Shown here piece after piece: positions 7,241-16,277 of a stretch of DNA of 64,000 nt. Under the pieces are notes generated by a model. The model worked only from the letters and a program-made list of their open reading frames with translations. It searched no databases and was not told the DNA's origin. The position numbers were made by a program, and so were the translations under genes. How positions within the stretch are numbered: position 1 is the first letter of the stretch; every line of letters starts with the position of its first letter. The stretch comes from Egicoccus sp035462025 (GTDB taxonomy: Bacteria; Actinomycetota; Nitriliruptoria; Nitriliruptorales; Nitriliruptoraceae), in NCBI GenBank assembly GCA_035462025.1, contig DATHUR010000130.1, positions 1 to 64,000 of the forward strand, given 5' to 3'.

Positions 7241-8818
7241 TCACGGCCGCGTCAACTCGAACGTGTAGCTGCCCGAGCCCTGGTAGGAGACGACCTCCCA
7301 CAGGTAGTAGCCCGCGCCACCGCCGTAGGTGATCGACTCGTCGGATTCGGCCGAGGTGCTCGACGCTACGCGCTGCCAGTACCCCCACGAACTGTTCCAG
7401 CGGTAGAGGTAGAGGTCGAAGTCGGCGTTCGACGGACCACGCAGACAGCCCTGGTGGGTGCCCGATCCGGCGTAGTAGTAGGTGCCGTTCGGCTGGGTCT
7501 GGGCGTCACCGGTGCCCGAGAGGGAACCGCCGTACGACTCGGCCAGGCCGCACCCGGGCGTCGGGTCCGGATCCGGGTCGGGGTCGGGGTCCGGGCTGCC
7601 GTCCATGCGCGCGTACAGCAGCCGGTTCGGCGAGCCCTTGACGTTGCTGAGGGTTCCGGTCGTCGTCTTGTCGATCAGCGCGTCACCGACCGCGGCCGGT
7701 GTCGCGGTCGGGTTCAGGCCGAGGTGGATGGCCGCGGCCCCGGCCACGTGCGGGGAAGCCATGGACGTGCCGCTGATCGTGTTGGTCGCGCTGTCGCCGG
7801 TGTGCCAGGCGGCGGTGATGCTCGAACCGGGCGCGAACAGATCCACGCACGAGCCCCAGTTGGAGAAACTCGAACGCGCGTCGCTCGAGGTCGACGACCC
7901 GACGGTCAGCGCCGAAGCCGTGCGCGCCGGCGACGAACCACAGGCGTCGGCGTCCTCGTTGCCGGCTGCGACCGCGTACGTCACCCCGGCGGCCACCGAG
8001 TTGGCCACCGCGTTGTCGAGCGAGGTCGAGGCGCCCCCGCCGAGGCTCATGTTCGCGACGGCGGGCTTGGTGTGGTTCTGCGTGACCCAGTCGACGCCGG
8101 CGATCACGCCGGAGGTCGTGCCGCTGCCCTGGCAGTCGAGCACCCGGACCGCGACGAGTGTCGCGGCCTTGGCGACACCGTAGGTCGACCCGCCGACCGT
8201 GCCGGCGACGTGCGTGCCGTGGCCGTTGCAGTCGGTGGACCCGCGGCCGTCGTTGATGGCGGTGTAGCCGTGGACCGCCCGGCCGCCGAACTCGGCATGG
8301 GTGCGGCGGATCCCGGTGTCGATCACGTAGGCGGTGACGCCCGCCCCCGCGCCGTCATGGGTGTAGGCGTTGTCCAGTGGCAGGCTGCGCTGGTCGATGC
8401 GGTCGAGCCCCCAGGTGGCCGGGGACTGCGTGGCCACCTGGTCGACCGTCAGGTCGGCCTCGATGTACTCGACGTGCGGACGCCGCTGCAGGCGCTCCAC
8501 CTCGCTCTCGCTCATGGTGGCGGCGAAGCCCCGGATCGCCGTCCGGTACTCGTGGTGGACCCGGGCGCCGCGTCGTTCGGACTCGCGGCGCTCGCGGGCC
8601 ACCTCGTTGCCCGGCGCGTCCTTGTCGAACACGACGATGTAGCGACCCTCGATGGCGTCGGCGTTCTCGCGGCTCATCACCGGCGCCGGCTCGTCGGCGG
8701 ACCTGCCGGCGTGATCGGGTCGCTGGCCCGGATCGTCCGGCTGGTCCGCGGCCGGCGCCGCGGCGAGCAGCAGCGCGACCACCCCCACGGCGGCGGACAG
8801 TTGTCTGCGGATCTGCAA
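7241..8818 (-). CDS. Secreted S8 subtilase with I9 prodomain and C-terminal PPC-like domain
   Basis: A 525-residue extracellular serine protease of the aqualysin/proteinase K type. Order: signal peptide (about 1-24), inhibitor I9 prodomain (RYIVVFDKDA to VEYIEADLTV, about 59-125), peptidase S8 domain with Asp167 (YVIDTG), His200 (NGHGTHVAG), oxyanion Asn287 and Ser352 (SGTSMASPHV), a DP-repeat linker, and a C-terminal domain with DFDLYLYRW and YLWEVVSYQGSGSYTFEL like bacterial pre-peptidase C-terminal domains. The TTG start at 8818 is chosen because AAGGGGGA lies about 4 nt upstream and the signal peptide begins there; an upstream in-frame codon would spoil the signal peptide. Probable nutritional or envelope protease. 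Confidence 0.92.
   Translation of the reverse strand: MQIRRQLSAAVGVVALLLAAAPAADQPDDPGQRPDHAGRSADEPAPVMSRENADAIEGRYIVVFDKDAPGNEVARERRESERRGARVHHEYRTAIRGFAATMSESEVERLQRRPHVEYIEADLTVDQVATQSPATWGLDRIDQRSLPLDNAYTHDGAGAGVTAYVIDTGIRRTHAEFGGRAVHGYTAINDGRGSTDCNGHGTHVAGTVGGSTYGVAKAATLVAVRVLDCQGSGTTSGVIAGVDWVTQNHTKPAVANMSLGGGASTSLDNAVANSVAAGVTYAVAAGNEDADACGSSPARTASALTVGSSTSSDARSSFSNWGSCVDLFAPGSSITAAWHTGDSATNTISGTSMASPHVAGAAAIHLGLNPTATPAAVGDALIDKTTTGTLSNVKGSPNRLLYARMDGSPDPDPDPDPDPTPGCGLAESYGGSLSGTGDAQTQPNGTYYYAGSGTHQGCLRGPSNADFDLYLYRWNSSWGYWQRVASSTSAESDESITYGGGAGYYLWEVVSYQGSGSYTFELTRP
7561..7595 (-). repeat. Hexanucleotide repeat encoding a (Asp-Pro)5 linker
   Basis: Six-base units of the GGGTCG/GGGTCC type repeat about five times and encode DPDPDPDPDP between the catalytic and C-terminal domains of the subtilase. 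Such tracts form stiff extended linkers and are prone to length change by slippage. Confidence 0.7.
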
Positions 8819-9026
8819 GGTCTTCCCCCTTGACGGGCACCGCCACGGTGACGATGCCGGTTGCCCGCGCGGGGTCCTCTCCCGGGTTCCCCGCTGAACC
8901 TGCCACAAGAACGTGGCCGTCCGGGCACTGGAACCATGACACGATGGAGCTAGTCACATCGCCGCGGAGCGCAGATCGCACGCCGGCGGTCCCGGCAGGC
9001 GGGGGCCGGGCAGGCGGGCCGGGTCG

Positions 9027-11033
9027 TCAGCCCGCCGTGTCGGGCCCGGTCGGTGTCGCCGCCGCAACCGAGAGGATCGCGTGCGCCGTCCGCCGCGCGA
9101 GCGCCATGCAGGTCAGCATCGGGTTCGACCCCACGGCCGTCGGGAACGCGGAGGTGTCACCGATCCAGACCCCGCGCGTGTCGTGCAACTGGCCCGTCGG
9201 GTCGGCCACGCTGGTCGCCGGGTCGGTGCCCATCCGGGCCGACCCCATCTGGTGGGCACTGAACATCACGCGGCCGCCGGCCCCGTCGCCCGCCTTCTGC
9301 GCCCGGGCGACGAACGCATCGAGGTCCTGTCCGCGCTGCCACATCGCCAACGACCGGTGGGTGTCGAAGACCAGCCTGGCCCCCGCCGCCGCGTGCAACT
9401 CGATCAGCGTGCGCATCGCGTGGCGCCGGACGGCGAGGTCGACCGGGTCGGTCAGCGGGTAGTGCACGACCGCCTCGCCGCGCTCGTCCAGCGTGACCGT
9501 CCCGCTGCCGTGGTCGCGGGTCACCGCCAGGAACGGCGCATTGCCCGGGAACCGGCCCATCATCAGCTTGTGTTGCCGGCCCGAGTTCCAGGGCACGACC
9601 GCACCCGAGATCGACGGGTGGAGGTGGGCGGTCTCGACCAGGTAGCCGTGTCCCTGATCGACGTCGCGGTGCTCGGTCACGATCGCCGCCTGCGGCGGCC
9701 CCCACCAGGCGCGCATGTCCTCGTCGTAGAGACCGACGACCATGGGCACCGGATGCAGGCGCAGGTGGCGGCCGACGGCCGGCCCGCCGATCCCCGAGCG
9801 CAACAGGACCGCGGGTGTCTCGAGCGCCCCGGCAGCGACGACCACCTGGGGCGCGTGGACGGTCAGCGGCACGCGACGACCGTCGGGACGCCGATAGGTC
9901 GCCTCGACGCCGGTCGCGACGCCGTGCCGGGTCAGGATGCGTTCGACCCGGGCGCGGCACAGGATCCTGGCCCCGTTGGCCTCGGCGTCACGCAGGTAAG
10001 TACGGGTGGTGGACTGCTTGCTGCCCGTCCGGTCACCGAAGCCGACGTGTCCGGCCGTTGCCGGGTCGTAGGTGGCCGGGTCGGTGTTGCGGGCGGCCTT
10101 CTCCCACGCCTGGCCGAGCGCCTCGGCGCCGCGGGCCAACTTGTCGTTGACGCCGTTGAGGTGGGTGCAGTCGGTGTTGGCCGAGATGCGCTCGAGCACG
10201 GCCGTGAGGTGGTCGTCGAAGGTGGCCCCGTCGACGCCGTCGAGCCCGAACTCGTCGGCCCACTGGCGCCGGACCGCGTCGGGCGGCCGCACGCAGTTGA
10301 GCCAGTTGATGGCGGTGCCGCCACCCAGTGTGCCGCCGGCGAGGATCGCGACGTTGCCGTCGGCGGTCAGGTTGAGCCCGCCCCGCCAGTACAGCGCCTC
10401 GAGGGCCGACAGCTCGTCGGCCGGGAAGTCGGGCGCCTCGAAGTGGCCGCCCGCCTCGAGCACGACCACCGACAGCCCGGCGGCGGCCAACTCGCCTGCG
10501 ACGACACCGCCGCCGGCGCCGGAACCGATGACGACCACGTCCGCGTCGACCCGGGGCGCGTCGTCGTCCAGCGGCGGCGACCACGTCGCGAGCTCACGGG
10601 GGGGCGGGTCGACCGCGGGCGGGCCCGGGTAGCCGAGCTGGGACCAGTTCGGGTTGCGTCCGGTCGCGTCGACCTGGCCGTAGAACAGCTGCGAGACCAG
10701 CGCCCGCAGCCCGTCGATGCCGTCCCGCGCCTCGGCCGACGCCCGCGACAGGCCCTTGAGCACGGCTTCCCGTACGGGCTGGGGCAGGCGGGCGAACCCG
10801 ATGCCGCGGAGCACGTCGAGCAGCTTGCCGAGCTCGGCGAGGTCGTCGTCACCCAGCAGGGTCTCGAGCCGGGCGACCAGCGCCGGCACCAGGTCGAGAT
10901 CACTGGCCCGCCGCGCCCAGAACCCGTGCGGGTCGTGCGACTGCGATCTCGGCGGGCGGACCGCCGGCGCGAACGTGTCGGCCAGCGCGGACAGGATCTG
11001 CTGACGGTGGGGGTCGAGCACGACGTCGGACAT
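9027..11033 (-). CDS. GMC-family FAD oxidoreductase (long-chain alcohol oxidase-like)
   Basis: A 668-residue flavoenzyme. About 150 N-terminal residues precede the FAD domain, a layout resembling long-chain alcohol oxidases rather than short GMC enzymes. The dinucleotide fold is VVVIGSGAGGGVVAGELA (from residue 167) with VVLEAGG; GMC signatures are GGTLGGGTAINWL and VVVAAGALETPAVLLRSG. The C-terminal active-site His is in SAHQMGSARMG, with Asn in VGSNPMLTCMALA. There is no signal peptide. It lies 16 nt downstream of the PPOX flavoprotein gene, a likely two-gene operon. The substrate class is inferred from architecture only. A weak GC-rich hairpin (9013-9036) overlaps its stop. Confidence 0.85.
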   Translation of the reverse strand: MSDVVLDPHRQQILSALADTFAPAVRPPRSQSHDPHGFWARRASDLDLVPALVARLETLLGDDDLAELGKLLDVLRGIGFARLPQPVREAVLKGLSRASAEARDGIDGLRALVSQLFYGQVDATGRNPNWSQLGYPGPPAVDPPPRELATWSPPLDDDAPRVDADVVVIGSGAGGGVVAGELAAAGLSVVVLEAGGHFEAPDFPADELSALEALYWRGGLNLTADGNVAILAGGTLGGGTAINWLNCVRPPDAVRRQWADEFGLDGVDGATFDDHLTAVLERISANTDCTHLNGVNDKLARGAEALGQAWEKAARNTDPATYDPATAGHVGFGDRTGSKQSTTRTYLRDAEANGARILCRARVERILTRHGVATGVEATYRRPDGRRVPLTVHAPQVVVAAGALETPAVLLRSGIGGPAVGRHLRLHPVPMVVGLYDEDMRAWWGPPQAAIVTEHRDVDQGHGYLVETAHLHPSISGAVVPWNSGRQHKLMMGRFPGNAPFLAVTRDHGSGTVTLDERGEAVVHYPLTDPVDLAVRRHAMRTLIELHAAAGARLVFDTHRSLAMWQRGQDLDAFVARAQKAGDGAGGRVMFSAHQMGSARMGTDPATSVADPTGQLHDTRGVWIGDTSAFPTAVGSNPMLTCMALARRTAHAILSVAAATPTGPDTAG

Positions 11034-11049
11034 GGCTACCTCGCAGATG

Positions 11050-11442
11050 TCAGCCGCGGACGAGTTGACGGTCCGGCGCGATCTTGAGGACCGCGCGCGG
11101 CGACCCGATGTTGTCGGGGTTGTAGTCCTTGCCCGTGTAGCGCTGCGAGCAGGCGTCGATGTGGGCCCGGGCCTCGTCGCCGTGGACCACCTCGACGACC
11201 CTGCCGCGCACCTCGACGTACTGGTAGGGGTTCTCCTTGTTCCAGACGAGCACGGTGACGCGCGGATCGCGCTCGACGTTGAGGAACTTCTGCCGCTCGA
11301 CCTCGGTGTTGATCAGGATGTGGTCGTCGTCGGCATCGACCCACATCACCTGCGTCTGCGGGGTCCCGTCCTGGAACAGGGTGGTCAGCGCGGCGAAGTT
11401 CTTGCCGGTCGCGAACTCCTTGACCTTCGGCTCGAGCGGCAC
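11050..11442 (-). CDS. PPOX-class F420-dependent oxidoreductase-like flavoprotein
   Basis: A 130-residue split-barrel protein of the pyridoxamine-oxidase-like family. It shows FAALTTLFQDGTPQTQVMWV, ILINTEVERQKFLNVERDPR and VTVLVWNKENPYQYVEVRGR, typical of actinobacterial PPOX enzymes using deazaflavin F420, then HIDACSQRYTGKDY near the C-terminus. These enzymes reduce or oxidise small molecules with F420, FMN or heme-related ligands; the cofactor here is inferred. It precedes the GMC oxidoreductase by 16 nt on the same strand and is divergent from the JAMM peptidase. The start is ATG. Confidence 0.88.
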   Translation of the reverse strand: MPLEPKVKEFATGKNFAALTTLFQDGTPQTQVMWVDADDDHILINTEVERQKFLNVERDPRVTVLVWNKENPYQYVEVRGRVVEVVHGDEARAHIDACSQRYTGKDYNPDNIGSPRAVLKIAPDRQLVRG

Positions 11443-11565
11443 GTGCGACTCCTTGGTGGTGGGATGCCGACGCTAGGCCACGGGCCGCCCCGCGCCCTAC
11501 TCGGGTACCGTCCGACGCCCCCCGGCGTCCGACACGACGCCGTTCGCGAGGAGGTCGTAGTCGGT

Positions 11566-12021
11566 TTGAGCACGTCAGCCGCCGAGCCCGCCCAGGTCGC
11601 CTCGACCGCCACCTTCGCACTGGACGCCGCGACCTGGGACGCCCTGGTCGAACACGCCTGGTCCGACTTCCCCTACGAGGTGTGCGGGCTGCTCGGCGTG
11701 CGCCCCGACGGCGGACTCGTCCACTTCCCGATCGACAACGCCGAACGCTCCATGACCTACTACGTCATGGATGCCAAGCAACTGCTGCGGGCGATGCGCG
11801 AGATCGAGGACGAGGGCTGGGGCCTGGCGATCTACCACTCGCACACCCACACGCAGGCGTATCCGTCGGCGACCGACATCCGTCTGGCCGCGTACCCCGA
11901 GGCGACCTACCTGATCGTCACGCTGCAGGACCGTGACCATCCCGACGTGCGCGGGTTCAGCATCGTCGACGGCGTCGTGACCGAGCAGCACGTCGTCGTC
12001 CCCGATCGCGAGGTTGCCTGA
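11566..12021 (+). CDS. JAMM/MPN+ (M67) metallopeptidase, Mec-like
   Basis: A 151-residue zinc peptidase of the JAMM family. All motif residues are present: Glu38 (YEVCGLLGV) and the H-x-H-x7-S-x2-D signature at His91, His93, Ser101 and Asp104 (YHSHTHTQAYPSATD). In actinobacteria the relative Mec processes the sulfur carrier CysO, releasing cysteine from its C-terminus. CysO and CysM homologues lie 8 kb away at 19490-20710. The TTG start at 11566 is chosen because GAGGAGG lies about 11 nt upstream and matches the family N-terminus. Its stop overlaps the next gene by 1 nt. Confidence 0.88.
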   Translation: MSTSAAEPAQVASTATFALDAATWDALVEHAWSDFPYEVCGLLGVRPDGGLVHFPIDNAERSMTYYVMDAKQLLRAMREIEDEGWGLAIYHSHTHTQAYPSATDIRLAAYPEATYLIVTLQDRDHPDVRGFSIVDGVVTEQHVVVPDREVA

Positions 12022-12389
12022 TGTCGTACCTGGGTCCGCTGGTCCGCCGCGGCTGGAAGTTCGCCCCGATCGTGGTGCAGGCGGCCAAGCAGGCCGATCG
12101 TCACGTCCGACCCCACTATCGCGCATGGCAGTTGGCCAACGCGGTGGACGGGTGGGTCGGCCGCTGGACCGACAACGACGGCACCCACTGGGTCGTGTTC
12201 AAGACCCCCGACGCCCCGCCGCTCCAGGCGTTCCCACCGTTGCGCGAGGCCGAACTCGAACGCGTGGGCCGTGAACTGAACCGCGGCTCGCTCAAGCGGC
12301 ACGACGCACTGCCCGAGGCGAACGCGCTGCGAAAGGTCGGCCAGGTGCGCGACCTGCCCGGCAAGCTCACCCCGAAGCGAAAGCGCTAG
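12021..12389 (+). CDS. Conserved-looking hypothetical protein, coupled to JAMM peptidase
   Basis: A 122-residue basic protein I do not recognise. It begins MSYLGPLVRRGWKFAPIVVQ with an amphipathic, mildly hydrophobic N-terminus, contains GTHWVVFKTPDAPPLQAFPP, and ends with a lysine-rich tail (LTPKRKR). There is no signal peptide, metal site or clear domain. Its ATG shares one base with the stop of the JAMM gene (TGATG), so its translation depends on that gene and a joint role is likely. It ends 42 nt before the convergent ABC permease. Confidence 0.6.
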   Translation: MSYLGPLVRRGWKFAPIVVQAAKQADRHVRPHYRAWQLANAVDGWVGRWTDNDGTHWVVFKTPDAPPLQAFPPLREAELERVGRELNRGSLKRHDALPEANALRKVGQVRDLPGKLTPKRKR

Positions 12390-12431
12390 CCGACCGCGCC
12401 ACCCTCACGAAACGCACCGCCGGCCCTGCGG

Positions 12432-14057
12432 TCACGTGGTGAGGTCGCGGTGGCCGAAGGCGGCGAGGGCGACACCGACGAAGGTCGCCGCCAGCGCGAG
12501 CAGCACCAGGGTCGGCGTCCACGCCATCGGGTCGACGGGGACCAGTGGGGGGTGGGTGAAGGGGGAGACGTTCGAGATCGCCTGCGGCAGGTCGAGTACC
12601 TCGCCGAACTGGCTCACCACGAGTCCGGCCACCAGCGCGCTCCAGCCGAACGGCGTCGCCCACGCCGGCCGCACGGCGAAGACGAACGTCACGACACCGC
12701 CCAGCAACAGTGCCGCCGGGATCTGCACGAGCGCCGCCGACGCCGGCCCACCGAACCCGCCCGCGACATCGCCGATGACGAGCCCGTAGGTGAGCCCGGC
12801 TGCGGCACCCGCGGCGGCCAGCAGCAGGGCCGTACCGACGAGCGCGATCGTCACGTGCGAGAGCATCCAGCGGGACCGCGACACGGCGGTCGCGAGGATC
12901 GGCTCGACCCGCCCTGCCGCTTCCTCCACGCGCATGCGCAGCAGGGCCTGCACCGTGTACCCGGCCGTGGCGATGCCGAGCAGTCGCATGAGGAAGGCGA
13001 AGTACGAGTCCACGATCGTGCCGTCGCCCATCGCTTCGAGGATTTCGACGAACTGCGCACTGAGGTCGGCGAACTCGTCGACGGCGTCGCCGACGCTCCC
13101 GAACGCGGCGCCGGCGATGACCAGGCCTGTTGCCCACGCGACCAGCACCCAGCGCTGTTGTCGCCACGCGAGCCCGATCGGGCTCAGCAGCGCGGACGGG
13201 GCCTCGCGCGGCCCGCGCGGCACGTCGCGCATCCCGCTGCCGACGTCGCGGTGGTCGGTCAGGACCACGGCGAGGGCGACGAGCGCGGCCGACGCCCCCA
13301 GGAAGAGCAGCAGGATCCACGGGCGGGCGTCGGCGTACGGGCGCAGCTGCTGCCCCCACCCGATGGGCGACAACCACGACGGCCAGGCGCTGACGACCTG
13401 GAGCCCGTTGTCGGCCGCCTCGCCGGCGACATCGCCCACCGCACGGACCAGGAACGCCACGCCGATGGCGGCGCTCGCCCAGCCGTTGGCGGCTCGAGCC
13501 TGTTCGGCGATCTGGGCGGCGACGGCGGCGATCCCGGCGAAGACCAGGCCGACGGCCCCGTACGACGCGCCGGCCAGCAGCGATCCGCGGACGGGGAGCC
13601 CGTTGACCACGACGAGCGCGCTGGTGACGAGCGCGGCCAGGACGAGGTTCGCACCGAACGCCACCACCAGGGCGGCCGCCAGGCGGGCGTGCCGTCCCAC
13701 GACACCGGCCCCCATCATCTCGGCCCGGCCGGTCTCCTCGTCCTGCCGGGTGTGCCGGACGACGGTCTGGATGCTGAACAGCCCGATGAGCACGGCCGTG
13801 AACAGGTAGGCCTCGGTCGTCGCGAGCGAACCGGGTTCGGGCCCCGCGGCCGGCCCGTCGAAGATGCGCGAGATCCGGTTGCCGGCGGTGAAGGCGGCCG
13901 CCTCGAGACGTTCGGCGTCGGTCGCGTAGAGCGCGATCACGCTGCCGGCGGTCGCCGAGACAAGCGCGGTCAGGCTCATGAGCCAGACGGTGGCGACGAC
14001 CCGGTCACGACGCAGCGCCAACCGGATGAGGCGGGGGGTTGCGGTGAGTGTGGTCAC
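12432..14057 (-). CDS. ABC-2 type exporter permease, duplicated six-helix type
   Basis: A 541-residue integral membrane protein with about twelve hydrophobic segments in two similar halves. The first half starts with LIRLALRRDRVVATVWLMSL; the second restarts at GLAWRQQRWVLVAWATGL. Each ends in a Pro-rich segment (WLSPIGWGQQLRPY and FTHPPLVPVDPMAW). This is the permease type that pairs with one drug- or antibiotic-export ATPase. The GTG start overlaps the ATPase stop by 4 nt (GTGA), fixing the start and showing tight coupling. The exported substrate is unknown. Confidence 0.85.
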   Translation of the reverse strand: MTTLTATPRLIRLALRRDRVVATVWLMSLTALVSATAGSVIALYATDAERLEAAAFTAGNRISRIFDGPAAGPEPGSLATTEAYLFTAVLIGLFSIQTVVRHTRQDEETGRAEMMGAGVVGRHARLAAALVVAFGANLVLAALVTSALVVVNGLPVRGSLLAGASYGAVGLVFAGIAAVAAQIAEQARAANGWASAAIGVAFLVRAVGDVAGEAADNGLQVVSAWPSWLSPIGWGQQLRPYADARPWILLLFLGASAALVALAVVLTDHRDVGSGMRDVPRGPREAPSALLSPIGLAWRQQRWVLVAWATGLVIAGAAFGSVGDAVDEFADLSAQFVEILEAMGDGTIVDSYFAFLMRLLGIATAGYTVQALLRMRVEEAAGRVEPILATAVSRSRWMLSHVTIALVGTALLLAAAGAAAGLTYGLVIGDVAGGFGGPASAALVQIPAALLLGGVVTFVFAVRPAWATPFGWSALVAGLVVSQFGEVLDLPQAISNVSPFTHPPLVPVDPMAWTPTLVLLALAATFVGVALAAFGHRDLTT

Positions 14058-14971
14058 CGGGCCATCTCGCCATTCTCCGGCGTGGCGGTCTCGTCTCCGT
14101 AGTGGCGCAGGAACAGCTGCTCGAGCGTCGGCGGGGTGGCGACGAGCGACCGGATACCGGCCCTGGTGAGGTGGCTCATCGCGGTCTGGAGGGCGTTGGG
14201 GTCGACCTCGAAGTGGAGGTGGCGGTGATCGATGACGAGGTCGTGCACCCCCGCGATCCGGTCCAGTCCGGCTGGTTCGCGTTCGGTCTCGACCGTGACC
14301 GAGGTCCGGGTCAGGTGACGCAGGTCCGCCAGGGTCCCGGTCTCGACGATGCGTCCCTCGCGGATGATGCTGATGCGGTCGCACAGCTTCTCGGCCTCGG
14401 CCAGGATGTGGCTCGAGAGCAGGATCGTGCTCCCGCGGCCCCGCACCTCGTGCACGACCTGCTGGAACACCGAGTCCATCAGCGGGTCGAGTCCCGAGGT
14501 GGGTTCGTCGAGCAGGTAGAGGTCGACGAACGACGACATCGCGGCGATCAGACCGACCTTCTGCCGGTTGCCCTTCGAGTAGGTCGAGCAACGCTTGGTC
14601 GGGTCGAGCTTGAAGCGCTCGATCAGGTCGTCACGCCGCGGCTTGTCGATACCGCCACGCAGGTCGCCGAGCAGGTCGATCGCCTCACCGCCGGACAGGT
14701 TGGGCCACAGGTGGACGTCGCCTGGGACGTACGCGAGGTGGCGGTGGAGGTCGACCGCGTCCTCCCATGGGCGCCGGCCGAGGACCTCGACCTCGCCGCG
14801 GTCCTTGCGCAGCAGCCCGAGCAGGATCCGGATCGTGGTGGACTTGCCGGCGCCGTTGGGCCCCAGGAATCCGTGGACCTCGCCCGGCGCGACGGTGAGG
14901 TCGAGACCGTCGAGCGCGCGCGTGGTCCCGAAGGTCTTCACCAGCCCGGTGGCGCGGATCGCGGCATCCAT
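14054..14971 (-). CDS. ABC exporter ATP-binding protein
   Basis: A 305-residue nucleotide-binding subunit. Walker A is GPNGAGKST, the Q-loop region reads LAYVPGDVHLWPNLSGGEA, the signature is the unusual STYSKGNRQKV in place of LSGGQ, Walker B is LYLLDEPTSGLDP and the H-loop is LLSSHILAE. This fits the DrrA-type exporter ATPases, in which the signature is often YSKG. A C-terminal extension of about 80 residues (SVTVETE to FLRHYGDE) is typical of these exporters. It is the first gene of a two-gene operon with the permease. Likely role: export of a toxic or hydrophobic compound (inference). Confidence 0.9.
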   Translation of the reverse strand: MDAAIRATGLVKTFGTTRALDGLDLTVAPGEVHGFLGPNGAGKSTTIRILLGLLRKDRGEVEVLGRRPWEDAVDLHRHLAYVPGDVHLWPNLSGGEAIDLLGDLRGGIDKPRRDDLIERFKLDPTKRCSTYSKGNRQKVGLIAAMSSFVDLYLLDEPTSGLDPLMDSVFQQVVHEVRGRGSTILLSSHILAEAEKLCDRISIIREGRIVETGTLADLRHLTRTSVTVETEREPAGLDRIAGVHDLVIDHRHLHFEVDPNALQTAMSHLTRAGIRSLVATPPTLEQLFLRHYGDETATPENGEMAR

Positions 14972-15067
14972 GACGGACCGTTCGAGACGGCGTGACAGGA
15001 CGTGACGCCCGACCGACGGTAACCCGGCCGCCGTGTCGCGACCAGAGCAACTCGGCCTCTGCCCGGC

Positions 15068-16267
15068 TCAGGCGCCGACCGCTGCCGCCAACGCCGGGGC
15101 GAGGTCGCCACGGTCCTCGACGACCACGTCGGGCACGTCGAGCCATGCACCCAGATCGGCCAACTCGGCCGCCAGTTCGCGCGCGACGTGCACCCGGTCG
15201 ACGCCGTCCTCGGCGAAGGCGCCGCGCACGAGCAACCGACCGGCGGGACGGTCGGCCTTGAGGTCCACGCGGGCGACGATGTCCTCGCCGAGCAGGAACG
15301 GCAGCACGTAGTAGCCGTGCACGCGCTTGGGCTCGGGGACGTAGATCTCGATGCGGTAGTGGAAGCCGAACAGCCGCAGGGCCCGCTCGCGCCGCCACAC
15401 CAGCGGGTCGAACGGCGACAGCAGCGTGCGGGCCGGGTACGAGCGAGCCGCACCGGCGTCGGGGTGGCGGTAGACCGGCTCGTCGCCCCAGCCGCGGACG
15501 CGGACCTCCTCGAGCAGCCCGGCGGCGACCAGCCGGGCGAGTGCCGGTCGCACGTCGCGGGTGACCAGCCGGTGGTGGTCGGCGAGGTCGGCCGCCGTGC
15601 CGATCCCGTGCGCGGCCGCGGCACGCAGCATCAACCGCTCCCGCGCCTGTTCGAGCGGCGGGACCTCGGTCTCGCGGACCGGGTGGGGGATGACCCGGTG
15701 GGCGAGGTCGTAGACCGCGACGAAGTTGGGGGTGCGGTGGTGGATCGCGAGGTCGCCGCGTACCGCCAGGTAGTCCAGCGCGAGACGCCCCTTCGGCATG
15801 CCCCACCACGGTCCCGTGCGCTCGCCCGGGTCCTCGAGGTCGCGGATGCTGCGGGGCCCGTGCGCGTCGATCTCGGCCATCACCGCGTCGAGGTAGCCCG
15901 GGTGGGCCTGTTCGACCTCGCGGATCTGCCCCCACACCTGGGTCTCGGCGCGACGGTGGTGCAGCAGCGGCCACACGTCGACCGACGACAGCGACGCGAC
16001 GTGGATCCAGCCCTCGTACTGCTCGCGGGAGTGCCACAGCCAGCGGTCGCGCGCGGCCCGGTCGTGCGGCCCGATCCGCGACCAGAACGGCAGCTCGTGG
16101 GCGCGGGCGAGCACGTTTACGCTGTCGAGCTGCACGATGTCGACCGTGTCGACGACGCGACGGAAGTGGCGAACGTCGCGGCGGACACCCACCGGCGGCC
16201 GCGCGCGACCGAAGCCCATCGCCGTCAGGGCGATGCGCCGCGCATGTCGTGCCGACAGGGTCCGCAT
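15068..16267 (-). CDS. Winged-helix crosslink-repair DNA glycosylase, YcaQ/AlkX-like
   Basis: A 399-residue HTH_42-family protein. The N-terminal region has VDIVQLDSVNVLARAHELP, containing the QxD catalytic motif of E. coli YcaQ and Streptomyces AlkX/AlzZ-type glycosylases that unhook interstrand crosslinks and remove bulky alkylated bases. It continues with HHRTPNFVAVYDLAHRVIP, LLSPFDPLVWRRERALRLFGF and YVLPFLLGEDIVARVDLKAD, all family hallmarks. The ATG at 16267 is supported by a TAGCGT -10 box at 16278-16283. With the upstream TGTC element this resembles a DNA-damage promoter. Its role in repair is inferred from family membership. Confidence 0.85.
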   Translation of the reverse strand: MRTLSARHARRIALTAMGFGRARPPVGVRRDVRHFRRVVDTVDIVQLDSVNVLARAHELPFWSRIGPHDRAARDRWLWHSREQYEGWIHVASLSSVDVWPLLHHRRAETQVWGQIREVEQAHPGYLDAVMAEIDAHGPRSIRDLEDPGERTGPWWGMPKGRLALDYLAVRGDLAIHHRTPNFVAVYDLAHRVIPHPVRETEVPPLEQARERLMLRAAAAHGIGTAADLADHHRLVTRDVRPALARLVAAGLLEEVRVRGWGDEPVYRHPDAGAARSYPARTLLSPFDPLVWRRERALRLFGFHYRIEIYVPEPKRVHGYYVLPFLLGEDIVARVDLKADRPAGRLLVRGAFAEDGVDRVHVARELAAELADLGAWLDVPDVVVEDRGDLAPALAAAVGA

Positions 16268-16277
16268 AGATGCGCGG

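Noticed and set aside
7190..8833. Long open frame on the + strand opposite the subtilase
   Set aside because: It is antisense to a gene with all S8 motifs; its translation is Arg/Gly/Val-rich without domains, as expected from high-GC third-position bias.
9013..9036. GGCGGGC…GCCCGCC hairpin over the GMC stop codon
   Set aside because: Only a 7-bp stem with a 10-nt loop; such pairs are frequent at this GC content, so I did not call it a terminator.
9081..11087. Open frame on the + strand matching the length of the GMC gene
   Set aside because: Pure antisense shadow of the GMC oxidoreductase; no recognisable protein features.
12392..12433. GACCGC…GCGGTC inverted pair between the convergent 12389 and 12432 gene ends
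   Set aside because: Six pairs across a 30-nt loop is too weak to support a terminator.
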